Assembly (NCBI GenBank): GCA_021773115.1
Contig: JAJFKS010000013.1
Coordinates: 62,001-126,000, forward strand
Direction of reading: 5' to 3'
Source: Woeseiaceae bacterium
Lineage (GTDB): Bacteria; Pseudomonadota; Gammaproteobacteria; Steroidobacterales; Woeseiaceae
Length of the DNA: 64,000 bases
Shown: positions 1 to 9,652 of the stretch, one piece after another
Position numbering within the stretch: position 1 is the stretch's first letter
Layout of the letters: every line of letters begins with the position of its first letter
Position numbers and translations under genes: made by a program
The notes under the pieces: generated by a model
Told to the model about the DNA's origin: nothing
The model's database searches: none
The model's input: the letters and a program-made list of their open reading frames with translations, nothing else

Positions 1-573
1 GTGACGGGCATTTACCTCCGCAACATTACATGGCAATCCATGCCATGGGCTTTGCTCACCGGGCGACTGACGTATCAAATTGAGGCGACGCCGGTGTCGG
101 GATTTGTCGATACCCGGCTAAGCGTCGGCATGGATGGAACAATTCGTCTGACGGAATTAAGTGCTGCGATCCCGCTCGATCTATTTTCAAATGCAATCGG
201 CGTAGCCGGACTGCAAGGTAATGCGAGTCTGAATTTTGAACGCATTGAGCTGCTTGATGGCCTCGCAGTCGCTGCGGACGGCATCATGCAGGTAGCGAAT
301 CTGCTCGTTCCCGTTGTAGGGCGTGATTCACTCGGATCTTACAAAGTAGAATTCCGCTCACAAAATAATGGAGTTGTAGCAAGTATTGAAGATACGGATG
401 CTGTCATCGATATCGCAGGTAGCCTGCAGATCAAGACGGATCGTTCGTTTCAGTTTCTCGCGCAGGTGATCGTGAAAGCGGAGACGCCGGAAGCCATTCG
501 CCAACAATTGCGCTTGCTGCCACCGCCAAATGATCGCGGCCAGCAGGAACTTCGCCTGGAAGGGATTCTTTAA
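1..573 (+). CDS. gspN: type II secretion system protein N, C-terminal part
   Basis: The frame is open from the first base, so the 5' end of the gene lies outside the window; about 190 residues remain of a family usually near 250. The sequence has the low-complexity beta-rich character of GspN: an N-terminal stretch LTGRLTYQIEA, a central INWERI-like segment (NASLNFERIEL) and a C-terminal RQQLRLLPPPNDRGQQ motif typical of the end of GspN, which often reads as L..LG.P...G. GspN is an inner-membrane/periplasmic accessory protein of the type II secretion machinery. The rest of the gsp operon presumably lies upstream. Its TAA (571-573) overlaps the convergent TAA of the helicase-nuclease gene on the other strand. 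Family assignment is from memory of the sequence pattern; fairly sure. Confidence 0.75.
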   Translation: MTGIYLRNITWQSMPWALLTGRLTYQIEATPVSGFVDTRLSVGMDGTIRLTELSAAIPLDLFSNAIGVAGLQGNASLNFERIELLDGLAVAADGIMQVANLLVPVVGRDSLGSYKVEFRSQNNGVVASIEDTDAVIDIAGSLQIKTDRSFQFLAQVIVKAETPEAIRQQLRLLPPPNDRGQQELRLEGIL

Positions 574-3500
574 GCGCCGAGATTGACCGGGACTTCGACA
601 AACGCTGACAACAGCGGAAAGTAAAGCGCACACCTGGCTTCGACGCCCGCCCAATTCGCATAAATTGTCGCATAACGCGCAAGCTGTGGTTGGTAGCGTT
701 CGGATTCCACTTGCAGGAATCCTTCGAGATTGCCGCCTTCGTGCGAACTGGTTTTGTAGTCGACAATCCAGTGTGTCCCGTCATCATCGATACGCACTCG
801 GTCCAAAACGACATTGATGAGTTCGTTTTCGTAAATTCCGCTGAGTGCAAGCTCAGAGTGGCCTTTGCCATTGACTATCCAGAGTCCCTTCTCGTCATGT
901 TGCAGGTTTCGAACCGCCGTTTCGACCCGCGCCACGATTGGCGAGGCCGCGTCACCGATGACTCCCGTTTCTCGTAGCCATCGAAATGTCACGGCGCGCA
1001 TGACGGATGGATCGTCGAGTGCGTTGCCGGCGCCGCCATCCGCAATGAGTTGCAGCCATCGATGCGTAAGCGTGCCTGCGACGCGTGCGTCCATTCCAAC
1101 CCAGTAAAACTCCACTTCATTGTCCAGGACCTCAACATTGGGTGTCACCGCGGCAGGGAGGCCAACAAGATCCGGCAATTGCCAGGGCGCCGTAAAGCGA
1201 CGCAACACAGGCGTCGCCCATGGCGACGATTCGCGCACCACTGGCGCGGTCTTTTCGCTTTCGAACGCCCGCTCGAAATCACCCATGACCGCCGGCCAGA
1301 GCAAGTTCAGCAGGCTGTCGCTTCGGGCAGGCTTTAGGCTCTCACCATCGTTTGAAACTGAGGCATTGCCCATCAGGTGCAATGACTTTTTCGCTCGCGT
1401 GCAGGCGACATACATTAACCGCCCCTGCTCATGTCGAGATTTATCTGCTTCGGTTAATTCGATATAGCGATGCAATGGGTCATTGTCGACATCTGCCCGT
1501 GGACCTACCGGGCTAATGACTTTGTGCTCGACACCGTGCCGAACCGGCAGGTCAAACCATGACAGCACACGGCGATCACCGTGACCGGGTTGCCTGCCGA
1601 GTCCGAATAGCAGTACGTGGTCAAATTGCAGGCCCTTGGAGCGATGCATGGTCATTACCTGCAGGCGAGCGTTGTCGTTGCTCGAAACTCGCTCGAGGTC
1701 AAGGATTGCCTCCAAATCGCCGACATCAAGCACGGTCCCTGCCCGCTCGAGTTTCCCGAGCACGTCGAAATAGCGGTAGACGTTTTCAATCGCATAGTCA
1801 TCGTTCAGCAATCCCGGTCCGCCAAGCGCAAACCAGGCTTTCTCGACCCGGTCGCGCAGACTCTGTACGCACTGCGATGCAACCAGGCCTTCCAAATGCA
1901 CCAGTGCGCCTTCGATAGCGGACTGCGCGACTGCAGACAGATTTTGTCGACGTTCGCTGTCCTGCAATAACTCCCAAACACTACTTCGCTTGTCGTTGCG
2001 GACGAGGGTATGCAGGTCACTCCAGTCGAGCCCGATCCATGGCGATCGCAACAAACCCAGCCACGCGATGCGATCACCAAGATGTGCAGCAGCGCGTGTC
2101 AGCGCGAGCACGTCGATGATTTCAGGGAGGTCTGTCAGACGATCAATTTCAACCGCGCGATACGGGATGCTGGCCGCGCGCAAATCTGCAAGGAGCTGCG
2201 GCAGTTGGGTTCGCCCGCGAACCAGGACGGCCATGTCGTCATCCGGATTGTCGGCCAATGTTTGCGCAATGAGTGCGCAACCAGCTGCCGCTTCATCATC
2301 CGTGTCGGAACCAAAAATCGGATGCACGATGCACTCGCCCTGGTCGCGACGCTGCGGTACAGAAACGGCTTCGGCATAGCTAACCGCGGCGCGTAAGGGG
2401 TCATCGCGCCTGGCAAGTACCGACGGAAATACGCGGTTGAACCAGTCAACCAGTCGCTCCCCTGAACGAAAATTTCGTCGCAACACGAGTTTTTCGAGAC
2501 GAATTTGTCCCAGACCAAATTCCTGGGCCAGCAGAAACTGGCCGACTTCGGCATTTCTAAATCGGTAAATCGACTGCATCGGATCGCCGACGCAGCAGAG
2601 CGTGCGACCATCGCCGTCCTGCCAGCCGCCAAGCATTGTTTCGAGCATGCGATATTGCGCGGCAGACGTATCCTGCATTTCGTCGACCAGCAAATGCTGG
2701 ACATGGTAGTCGAGCAGCAATGCCACATCCCCCGGATTTTCCGCGCTGCCGAGCGCTTCCCCGGCCAGCAGCGCAACGTCGATGTGATCACCGATGCTGC
2801 GTTCACCGAACAGGCGGCGCAGTTCACTGACTGCAAGCGGTAGAATTCTGAACAGCGCCAGTAGTACCCGCCATTGCTCGTCGCTGTATCGGGTTGCTGG
2901 CAGGCTCCGAACACCGTGCAGGTCGACCGCCAGTTCATCATCATCCGCGAAACGCTCCAGTAGCGCGTGCATAAGTTCTTTTTTCTCTTTGTCGCCTGGT
3001 GGAAATCCCTGCCGCTTGTCGACCTTTTTTCGAAATTGCGCTTTTTGTGTCAGCAACAACTCGGCAACACCGTGCCACTGGTCAATCTGATCAGTGTTTG
3101 CGGCCGGCAAGCGAGCGAGGGCCGCGAGATTGTGGATCGGATTCGCGGTTGCCCCCGCCTCCGCCAAATTGTTTGCACTGTATTCGAACAGTGTCGCAAG
3201 CTCTGAATATTCAACCTGCTCAAGTCGTTCCAGTGTCCGCTGCAAATGCTCTCTGACTGCCAGTTCAAGACTCTCCTCGAAACGCTGTCGCAAACGATCC
3301 GAGTCCGCTGATGTCAGCAGTCCGCTGCCAATGAAGGGTAACCATTGGTCGCGTGTCGCCAACATCTGTGACAGGTAGGATGTGTAGAGCCAGGTGTTGT
3401 TATCGACGTGCCGCAAAACCTCAATTGCGGCGTCGCGATTGTCGCCGGGCTCCCCCAGCCAGTCGAGTGTCGCAACGGCGGCGGCGTCGTACACAGCGTT

Positions 3501-3956
3501 GAGCTCAGCGCCGACGACGATCCTGGATCCTGTGCCGTTCGGACTCAAGGGCAGTGAACGCACGATCGACGCATTCAACGCATCCAGGGTCATTATGCGC
3601 AATCGCCTGGGGTTGCCAATGATGTTCCATTGCAGCTGCGCACTTCTCAGAAGCGCCGTACTGGCGAGGCGAAACGTAAGCAATTCGTGTTCCTCGCCCG
3701 GTGGCGTACCGTTGTTTGCCCGCCGTAAAGCTTCGAGCACCCGCAGCTGCATTTCAGCCGCCGCCTTGCGTGTGAAGGTAATGGCGATAATCTCTTCCGG
3801 ATTGTCCACGACCGCCAACAGGCTCAGGTAGCGCTGAATCAGCAGCTCGGTTTTACCGGAGCCCGCGGGTGCCTGGATGATGAACGATCGCGTGACATCC
3901 AGGGCATCGACCCGAGCCCTGACATCTGCGTCGAGTTGCGACTCAGCGGATGTCAC
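570..3956 (-). CDS. UvrD/Rep-type helicase-nuclease, AddA/RecB-like
   Basis: This 1128-residue protein is the helicase-nuclease subunit of an AddAB-like double-strand break repair enzyme. Superfamily 1 helicase motifs are all visible in order: Walker A APAGSGKTEL (about 29-38), ITFTRKAAAEM (Ia), LLVDEMQDTSAAQY (II, Walker B), CCVGDPMQSIYRFRNAEV (III), VMTMHRSKGLQFDHV (V) and RLMYVACTRAKKSL (VI). The C-terminus carries a PD-(D/E)XK nuclease core, with DRVRIDDDGTHWIVDYKTS near residue 1066. Its start overlaps the stop of the AddB-like gene by 14 bases, so the two are translationally coupled and should form one complex. Family knowledge: the heterodimer resects broken ends for RecA loading. I call it AddA-like rather than RecB because the partner is AddB-like and no RecC/RecD is present. 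Confidence 0.88.
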   Translation of the reverse strand: MTSAESQLDADVRARVDALDVTRSFIIQAPAGSGKTELLIQRYLSLLAVVDNPEEIIAITFTRKAAAEMQLRVLEALRRANNGTPPGEEHELLTFRLASTALLRSAQLQWNIIGNPRRLRIMTLDALNASIVRSLPLSPNGTGSRIVVGAELNAVYDAAAVATLDWLGEPGDNRDAAIEVLRHVDNNTWLYTSYLSQMLATRDQWLPFIGSGLLTSADSDRLRQRFEESLELAVREHLQRTLERLEQVEYSELATLFEYSANNLAEAGATANPIHNLAALARLPAANTDQIDQWHGVAELLLTQKAQFRKKVDKRQGFPPGDKEKKELMHALLERFADDDELAVDLHGVRSLPATRYSDEQWRVLLALFRILPLAVSELRRLFGERSIGDHIDVALLAGEALGSAENPGDVALLLDYHVQHLLVDEMQDTSAAQYRMLETMLGGWQDGDGRTLCCVGDPMQSIYRFRNAEVGQFLLAQEFGLGQIRLEKLVLRRNFRSGERLVDWFNRVFPSVLARRDDPLRAAVSYAEAVSVPQRRDQGECIVHPIFGSDTDDEAAAGCALIAQTLADNPDDDMAVLVRGRTQLPQLLADLRAASIPYRAVEIDRLTDLPEIIDVLALTRAAAHLGDRIAWLGLLRSPWIGLDWSDLHTLVRNDKRSSVWELLQDSERRQNLSAVAQSAIEGALVHLEGLVASQCVQSLRDRVEKAWFALGGPGLLNDDYAIENVYRYFDVLGKLERAGTVLDVGDLEAILDLERVSSNDNARLQVMTMHRSKGLQFDHVLLFGLGRQPGHGDRRVLSWFDLPVRHGVEHKVISPVGPRADVDNDPLHRYIELTEADKSRHEQGRLMYVACTRAKKSLHLMGNASVSNDGESLKPARSDSLLNLLWPAVMGDFERAFESEKTAPVVRESSPWATPVLRRFTAPWQLPDLVGLPAAVTPNVEVLDNEVEFYWVGMDARVAGTLTHRWLQLIADGGAGNALDDPSVMRAVTFRWLRETGVIGDAASPIVARVETAVRNLQHDEKGLWIVNGKGHSELALSGIYENELINVVLDRVRIDDDGTHWIVDYKTSSHEGGNLEGFLQVESERYQPQLARYATIYANWAGVEARCALYFPLLSAFVEVPVNLGA

Positions 3957-6534
3957 GTTTTAGCTCCGTAAATCGTGTCAGCAAATTTAGTGGCCGCGCC
4001 GATTGCAGTCCCTGTTCGATATTGATGCGAACATCTCCGGCAGTGATCTGTTCGCAGGCTGTAGCGATTTGTTTTTTGATGCCCTGCAGCAACGCAGGCC
4101 ATGCGTCGGTGTCTGTGAAACCGCGTCCTGCGCCGTCAAAAACAATTTCCCGACTATCGATATTGACGAGTGCGAGAGCGGATATCGTTGCGTCGGTCGC
4201 ACAGGCATAAACGAATAATTGATATTCTTGCGCCTCGTTGTCACGATTCAGAAGGCGTTTTCTTGAGCCAGTCTTGTAATCAAGAATTGCACAAGTGCCG
4301 TCGTCGAACTGGTCAATACGATCAAACCGCAGCGACAGGTGAATGTGGCCGGCGACGAATTCGAACTCGCCTTCGACACTTGCAATCCTGAATGCATCGC
4401 GACTCGCATCTGTTACGACAAATTGCTGTAACAGCTGATTGAGTCTCTGCCGCTCCAGTAAAAGGACTTGCTGCAAAACAGCGTCGGCATTTTTCTCATG
4501 CCGGACAAATGCGTAGTCGAGCGCCCGGCCGATGCGTGCCTTCAATTCGTCCAAGCTCCATGACGCGATGTGCTCCGACGACGGCAGATCAATATACAGT
4601 TGATAGAGTGCGTCATGAATCAGGTTGCCACGCATGGGTGCCGGAATACCGACAGCCTGCGGATAAATACGCTTCGCGCTCATGCGATTGACAACAAACG
4701 TCGTGACCGGGTCACTCATCTGATTTTGTATAGCCGTAGCACCGCCAGAAATAATCTCGCCGGCCTTGACCCTCGGAACAGGGTCAGTCACGGGCTGTAT
4801 ATCTGTCAGTGCGGTGAGCTTACTCGCGTACCAACCAGGGTCGTCATCGGAAATTTCGCTGTCACTTATTCTGTCGGCAAGCAGATCGGTCGCAGTCTGC
4901 TCGACATCGTCGTCATTGGTCGCATAGCTGCATCTGACATTTGCAGACGATCTGAGCAATCGCGACAGCACCTGTTCGGCATAAGCCGCCGTGTCCTCGG
5001 GTGAACTGTCCGGCATCTCGTGCTTTTCCTGCAGGCGTCGCGACACCAGAACCGAGGGCGAGCCAGATGGCGGCCAGTTGGCGCTGCTGAGTCCCGTGAT
5101 CCACACGGCATCAAACTCTGCACCGGAGGCCTCCAGTGGTCCCATCAGTTGCACGAGTGCCGCCCTGGACTCCGGCTGGAAAACGGTCTCGCCGGCCATA
5201 AGATCAAGTCGCGTCAGCGCGATCTGAGGCGTCATGCTCGGGCTGACCAGCGCGAGGCGTGCAAATTCGTTCAACAACTCGCGCCAGCGGTTTATCAGCT
5301 GAAACTCATCGCTGGCGAGTGACGCATCGCCCGGCCAGCCGAATCCCTTCAGCGTGTCAAACAGAAAGATTGCCCATTCCGCCGGCGACGCCGATTTTGG
5401 AAGCTCTCGCCGACGCTTGCTAAACTCGGCAAGGCGTGTCAGCCAGTCGGACGCGTGCGGATCTTCCTCCCGCCCACGAAATTCTGAAGTCACCATCGAC
5501 GGAGTCCAGCCGCGATCTGGCATTTGCCGCAGCGACAACTCGAGCCGACTGCGCGCGGATACCTCTGTGCCGCCGAGCAATGGCGATCGCAGCAACAGGC
5601 TGATGTCTCTGGATGACAGATCGCTGACCAGCCAGCGCAACAAGGTCAACGCAATAGCAACTGCCGGATAATCAGACAGCCGACGACCATAAGAGACATT
5701 GACGGCGTCGAACAGTGAGGGGTATCCGTGCTGCCAGCCTGGTGTTACGCCTTCACGCACACGTCTCGTGATTCCGTCGCCGTCAGTCTCAAGGCCATGC
5801 GCAATGATCGCGACGCGCGCACCGGGGCGGGCATCAACAACTGTGCGGGCCCAGATGCCGGCCGCTCGAAGTTCTGCGCTGCTGTTTTCGAAAATTTGCA
5901 GCGTCGGCCGGTTTTCGAATGCGGCCTGGGGCGCATGCTGAATGCTGGCCCCGGCCAATAACATCGCTTTTTGCAGCGTTGCAGCAATCGGTCGTTTTCG
6001 GTCGAATCCGGCGAATGTATACCGGCTGGCGAGGTCAATTCGTTTGTCATCGATAAGCGTAAGGAGCAGATTCGCCATGCCAGCATCGTCAATCAGGTTG
6101 TCGCGATTTAGCATTCCGCGGTAACGCCCCGCTACGGCCGCGAACATACGCTGATTATCGTTTTGTGCGGCGCGCGTAATATCGGTGATGCTGAGTTGCC
6201 AGTCCGCCAAACGCTGCCAGGCTTCGCGTGACAGCCGTACCAGGTTCACAATATTAAGGCTTTGTTCACCGAACTCTTGTCGCCAGCACTTTTCCCATAG
6301 CCACTGGCTCTGGTGGGCATTGATCCGCGTCGGCAGTGTTTCCTGGCCACTGGTATTGCCGCAGGTCTTTTGCAGCCAGTCTTGCCACGCATCGATTGCG
6401 GGACTGGCCCAGGCTTTCCGGCCAGCCCGTTGTTGCTGAAGCCCGAACTCGAGTTTCAGGTGCCGAGCGAGCCTGCGATTTGCCGTAACGACGGCCCCGG
6501 AATTCTCGAGTGCTCCAGATATCCAGTCATCCAT
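3943..6534 (-). CDS. AddB-like PD-(D/E)XK nuclease, partner of the adjacent helicase
   Basis: The 863-residue protein is the second subunit of the recombination nuclease. The N-terminal half looks like an inactivated helicase fold: it opens with a MDDWISGALENSGAVVTANR region in which TANRRLARHL replaces a Walker A loop. The C-terminus holds a RecB-type nuclease core with GEFEFVAGHIHLSLRFDRID followed by CAILDYKTGS near residue 750. This matches the proteobacterial group annotated as 'probable DNA repair protein' that pairs with AddA. I see no four-cysteine iron-sulfur pattern like that of Bacillus AddB, so it is a divergent member. It lies 3 bases downstream of the aminotransferase stop and overlaps the helicase gene by 14 bases, so the pair is co-transcribed. 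Confidence 0.8.
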   Translation of the reverse strand: MDDWISGALENSGAVVTANRRLARHLKLEFGLQQQRAGRKAWASPAIDAWQDWLQKTCGNTSGQETLPTRINAHQSQWLWEKCWRQEFGEQSLNIVNLVRLSREAWQRLADWQLSITDITRAAQNDNQRMFAAVAGRYRGMLNRDNLIDDAGMANLLLTLIDDKRIDLASRYTFAGFDRKRPIAATLQKAMLLAGASIQHAPQAAFENRPTLQIFENSSAELRAAGIWARTVVDARPGARVAIIAHGLETDGDGITRRVREGVTPGWQHGYPSLFDAVNVSYGRRLSDYPAVAIALTLLRWLVSDLSSRDISLLLRSPLLGGTEVSARSRLELSLRQMPDRGWTPSMVTSEFRGREEDPHASDWLTRLAEFSKRRRELPKSASPAEWAIFLFDTLKGFGWPGDASLASDEFQLINRWRELLNEFARLALVSPSMTPQIALTRLDLMAGETVFQPESRAALVQLMGPLEASGAEFDAVWITGLSSANWPPSGSPSVLVSRRLQEKHEMPDSSPEDTAAYAEQVLSRLLRSSANVRCSYATNDDDVEQTATDLLADRISDSEISDDDPGWYASKLTALTDIQPVTDPVPRVKAGEIISGGATAIQNQMSDPVTTFVVNRMSAKRIYPQAVGIPAPMRGNLIHDALYQLYIDLPSSEHIASWSLDELKARIGRALDYAFVRHEKNADAVLQQVLLLERQRLNQLLQQFVVTDASRDAFRIASVEGEFEFVAGHIHLSLRFDRIDQFDDGTCAILDYKTGSRKRLLNRDNEAQEYQLFVYACATDATISALALVNIDSREIVFDGAGRGFTDTDAWPALLQGIKKQIATACEQITAGDVRINIEQGLQSARPLNLLTRFTELKRDIR

Positions 6535-6537
6535 GAA

Positions 6538-7770
6538 TCAGCAATGTTGCTCGAGGCAGGATTCGATGCGATCGAAGACAATATCGAGCGTGTCCGTATC
6601 GGGCAAAGTCGTAATGCGGAAATGATCAGTATAGACGGTATTGAAACTACTGCCTGGCGCGACGAGCACATGATGGTTTTCGAGGAGCTCAAGCGCGAAA
6701 GCCTGATCGTCAAGCCTGCCGGCAAAGCGATCATCCAGCCTTAAGAACGCGTACATTGCCCCCATCGGCCGTTCGACATGCAGGTAGTCACTGGCAGCCA
6801 CACGATCGAGAATCGCCTGGCGAGATTGATACAGGCGTCCACCCGGCTCTACCAGCTGCGCAATACTCTGGAAACCGCCGAGCGCTGTTTGCACGGCCCA
6901 CTGTCCTGGCACGTTGGCGCAAAGTCGCAATGCCGACAGCAATTCCATGCCATGTGCGTATTCGGACGCACGCTCTTTATCACCGCTAAAAATACACCAA
7001 CCCACCCGATAGCCACAGGCACGATAAACCTTCGAGAGCCCGGAGAAGCTCAGGCAAACCGTGCTCTCCACCAGGGTAGCCATGGGAATAAATTCGGCGC
7101 CGTCATAAACCATCTGGTCGTAGATCTCGTCTGAGAACAGGACCAGCCCGTGACTCTCAGCGAGATTCACGATCTCCTGAAGCGTGTCTCGATCATAGAC
7201 CGCACCGCTCGGATTATTCGGGTTGATGACGACGATTGCCCTGGTCTTGGCGGTAATCAGGCTTTCGATGTGTCCCAGGTCGGGCTGGAATCCGTTGTCC
7301 TCGGCACATCGATAGTGCATCGCCTTGCCGCCATTCAGGGTGACAGCTGCGCTCCACAGCGGGTAATCCGGACTCGGTATCAGGACCTCATCGCCGGGGT
7401 TCAGCAGGGCTCGCAATGACAAATCGATGAGTTCGCTGACCCCGTTGCCAATAAAGACATCGTCTGCTGACACATCTTTGACGCCGCGATTCTGTTGTTG
7501 CATAACCACCGCTTCGCGAGCCGGGAAAATCCCCTTCTGGTGACAATAGGGTTCGGCTTGCGCGAGATTCTCGATCATAGCCAGGCGCATTGTTTCCGGT
7601 GTTCGGAATCCAAACAGTCCCGGGTTACCGATATTCAGCGAAATGATTTCATAGCCACGCCGTTCGAGCTCCAGTGCGTGATTTGCAAGTTGGCCACGAA
7701 TTTCATAGCGCACATCTCGTAGGGCGTCGCTGCTTCGGATTGCTGTTTGCGGCATACTAGTTGTCTTCAT
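6538..7770 (-). CDS. alaA: PLP-dependent aminotransferase, AlaA type (glutamate-pyruvate)
   Basis: A 410-residue class I aminotransferase. The PLP-binding lysine is in FSGLSKVYRACGYRVGW near residue 246, and the cofactor-binding NPNNPSGAVYDRDTL motif lies upstream of it. The stretch GMELLSALRLCANVPGQWAVQTALGGFQSI is very close to what I recall for E. coli AlaA, which makes alanine from pyruvate and glutamate, so the symbol is likely but unproven. The N-terminal 30 residues (MKTTSMPQTAIRSSDALRD) are slightly longer than the E. coli protein. The gene overlaps the upstream CoA-transferase by 14 bases and is followed after 3 bases by addB, so all four genes probably share one transcript. Confidence 0.82.
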   Translation of the reverse strand: MKTTSMPQTAIRSSDALRDVRYEIRGQLANHALELERRGYEIISLNIGNPGLFGFRTPETMRLAMIENLAQAEPYCHQKGIFPAREAVVMQQQNRGVKDVSADDVFIGNGVSELIDLSLRALLNPGDEVLIPSPDYPLWSAAVTLNGGKAMHYRCAEDNGFQPDLGHIESLITAKTRAIVVINPNNPSGAVYDRDTLQEIVNLAESHGLVLFSDEIYDQMVYDGAEFIPMATLVESTVCLSFSGLSKVYRACGYRVGWCIFSGDKERASEYAHGMELLSALRLCANVPGQWAVQTALGGFQSIAQLVEPGGRLYQSRQAILDRVAASDYLHVERPMGAMYAFLRLDDRFAGRLDDQAFALELLENHHVLVAPGSSFNTVYTDHFRITTLPDTDTLDIVFDRIESCLEQHC

Positions 7771-8965
7771 TTTCTATCAAGGATTCGATTTCCGCATCAG
7801 AGTACCGCAACCATTCGCGTAACACCTCTTGCGTGTGCTCACCGAGTATCGGCGGCGCCAGGCGGTACTCAACGGCGGTCTCGCCGAAGCGAACAGGATT
7901 CGATACAGTAGGAACCGGGACTCCCCGGCTATTTTCGATGCTTCGGACCAGCTGACGTTCGACAGCATGATTATTGCTCAGTACTTCATCAATTGTATTG
8001 ACCGGACCTGCCGGAACGCCGTGTTCACCCAGGACAAGCAACCAGGCGTCACGCGTCTTTAATAACAGGCGAGCTTGAAGTAAGGCAACAAGACTGCTGC
8101 GATGGGCAATGCGATCCGGCATCGATCGGTATCGATCATCGTCAGCTATTTCAGGCAATCCGAGCGCCGTGCAACACTGCACGAACTGTCGATCATTGCC
8201 GACAGCCAGCATCAGGTCGCCATCGGCGGTTGCAAAACTTTGGTAGGGGACGAGATTGGGGTGTGCGGTGCCCATGCGTGTCGGAACCGATCCACCGATC
8301 AAATAGTTCATGTTCTGATTCGCGAGACTGGCAACCTGGGTGTCGTACAAAGCTATGTCGATATGCTGCCCCTGTCCGGTTTCGTTTCTGGAGTGCAGCG
8401 CTGCGAGAATCGCTGTCGTTGCATACATGCCGGCCAGGATGTCACTGATGGCAACACCGACCTTCTGCGGGCTGCCCCCCTCGTTGTCCGCAGCACCGGT
8501 GATACTCATTAGTCCCGCAGCGGCCTGGATCATCGCGTCGTAGCCGGGCTCATCCGCGCGCGACCCGGTTTGCCCAAAGGCTGATACGGAGCAATAGATC
8601 AGTCGCGGGTTGAGTTCAAGCAGTTCGTTCGGCCCGAGCCCAAAACTCAACATTGTGCCGACCTTGAAATTCTCGATCAGGACATCAGCCTCTGCTGCCA
8701 GTGCGCGAGCCGCTTTTTGTCCGTTCGGGCTCGACAGGTCCAGGCAGATTGAGCGCTTGTTGCGATTCGTCGATTGAAAGTAGGCGGATTCATTTTCAGA
8801 GCCGCGTAACCACGGCGGTCCCCAATGACGCGTGTCGTCGCCGACCCCTGGGCGCTCAACTTTGATGACGTCTGCTCCGTAGTCTCCCAGCAATTGACTT
8901 GCCCAGGGTCCTGCAAGAATCCGGCTGAGATCGAGGATGCGAATTGTGGCCAGTGGCGCTGACAT
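7757..8965 (-). CDS. CaiB/BaiF family CoA-transferase
   Basis: About 402 residues from the chosen start. The family signature is clear: MSAPLATIRILDLSRILAGP at the N-terminus (G.RVLDLS..lAGP), DYGADVIKVERPGVGDDTR, NRNKRSICLDLSSPNG, the catalytic aspartate in EPGYDAMIQAAAG near residue 142, and GQHIDIALYDTQV. Such class III CoA-transferases move CoA between carboxylic acids; the substrate cannot be read from sequence. The frame is open nine codons further up, but that ATG lies inside the terminator hairpin of the preceding gene. The ATG at 8965 has a good Shine-Dalgarno (GAAGGTG) six bases ahead, so I use it. It is the first gene of the unit leading into alaA-addB-addA. Confidence 0.85.
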   Translation of the reverse strand: MSAPLATIRILDLSRILAGPWASQLLGDYGADVIKVERPGVGDDTRHWGPPWLRGSENESAYFQSTNRNKRSICLDLSSPNGQKAARALAAEADVLIENFKVGTMLSFGLGPNELLELNPRLIYCSVSAFGQTGSRADEPGYDAMIQAAAGLMSITGAADNEGGSPQKVGVAISDILAGMYATTAILAALHSRNETGQGQHIDIALYDTQVASLANQNMNYLIGGSVPTRMGTAHPNLVPYQSFATADGDLMLAVGNDRQFVQCCTALGLPEIADDDRYRSMPDRIAHRSSLVALLQARLLLKTRDAWLLVLGEHGVPAGPVNTIDEVLSNNHAVERQLVRSIENSRGVPVPTVSNPVRFGETAVEYRLAPPILGEHTQEVLREWLRYSDAEIESLIENEDN

Positions 8966-8977
8966 GTTTTCACCTTC

Positions 8978-9010
8978 AAAAAACCCGGCCAACCTTGCGG
9001 TTGGCCGGGT
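8978..9010 (-). terminator. rho-independent terminator of the lipoprotein gene
   Basis: On the minus strand a perfect 12-bp stem (ACCCGGCCAACC / GGTTGGCCGGGT) closes on a GCAA tetraloop and runs into six T. It ends the transcript of the lipoprotein gene at 9042-9527 and sits 13 bases before the start of the CoA-transferase. Confidence 0.92.
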
Positions 9011-9041
9011 GGGTCCGCACGGAGATTGCGGATTGCGTGAC

Positions 9042-9527
9042 TCAGTCGCCGGAGGCAGCTGGGTCCAGCTCTTCTACCTCTGCACCTTTTACTTCGTTCG
9101 GTACAGGTGTTTGTTCTATTTCGGGCTTCTTTTTCCCGTATTGAATTAACAAGTTGTCGTGTTCTTCTTTACTCAATTCTCGAATTGACTGGATGCGTAT
9201 CGAACCGCTATCCATGCCACCGCTGTAATGCACTTCACTGAAGCCCGGACAGACGCGGCCTGTTGGCGACTCAAAAGCCAGTGACCAGGATGACTTCAGT
9301 CCATAAGCCCGACGCTGAAGCAGCAGATGGTAATGACGGCGACCTCCTGCTTCGACGATCAAATTCGATTCGTCGAGTACGGTGTATCCTCGGATACTTG
9401 ATGAAAAGATGCAATCGGGACCCCGGCGCTCCCCATCGTCATCCGCCGCATCCGGCGCCTCTTTTTGGCCTGCACAAGCTACTAATATACTTGAAGTAAT
9501 GACAATAAGTAATTGTTTATTAAGCAT
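9042..9527 (-). CDS. small outer-membrane-type lipoprotein, DUF6491-like
   Basis: A 161-residue protein with a lipoprotein signal peptide: MLNKQLLIVITSSILVAC followed by AGQ, so Cys18 is the likely lipidated residue and no Asp follows at +2. The mature part has GPDCIFSSSIRGYTVLDESNLIVEAGGRRHYHL, which resembles the DUF6491 pattern (C...RGw..lDd..liVe.g....Y). Two further cysteines (DCIF and VCPGF) could form a disulfide. The C-terminal tail is acidic and charged. Function unknown. It appears to be a single-gene unit bounded by a strong terminator. The DUF assignment is from memory and moderately sure; the lipobox is directly visible. Confidence 0.72.
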   Translation of the reverse strand: MLNKQLLIVITSSILVACAGQKEAPDAADDDGERRGPDCIFSSSIRGYTVLDESNLIVEAGGRRHYHLLLQRRAYGLKSSWSLAFESPTGRVCPGFSEVHYSGGMDSGSIRIQSIRELSKEEHDNLLIQYGKKKPEIEQTPVPNEVKGAEVEELDPAASGD

Positions 9528-9652
9528 AATTTATGACTTCCTTATGACCACATTGGAAACCGAGCAGTCCCGGACTGTCCGGCCATCCTGGCGCCCAGTA
9601 TGCCGCTTGCAAGATTAAGTTTACGCCAAATCCGCAAGGAGTTTGATCCGTT

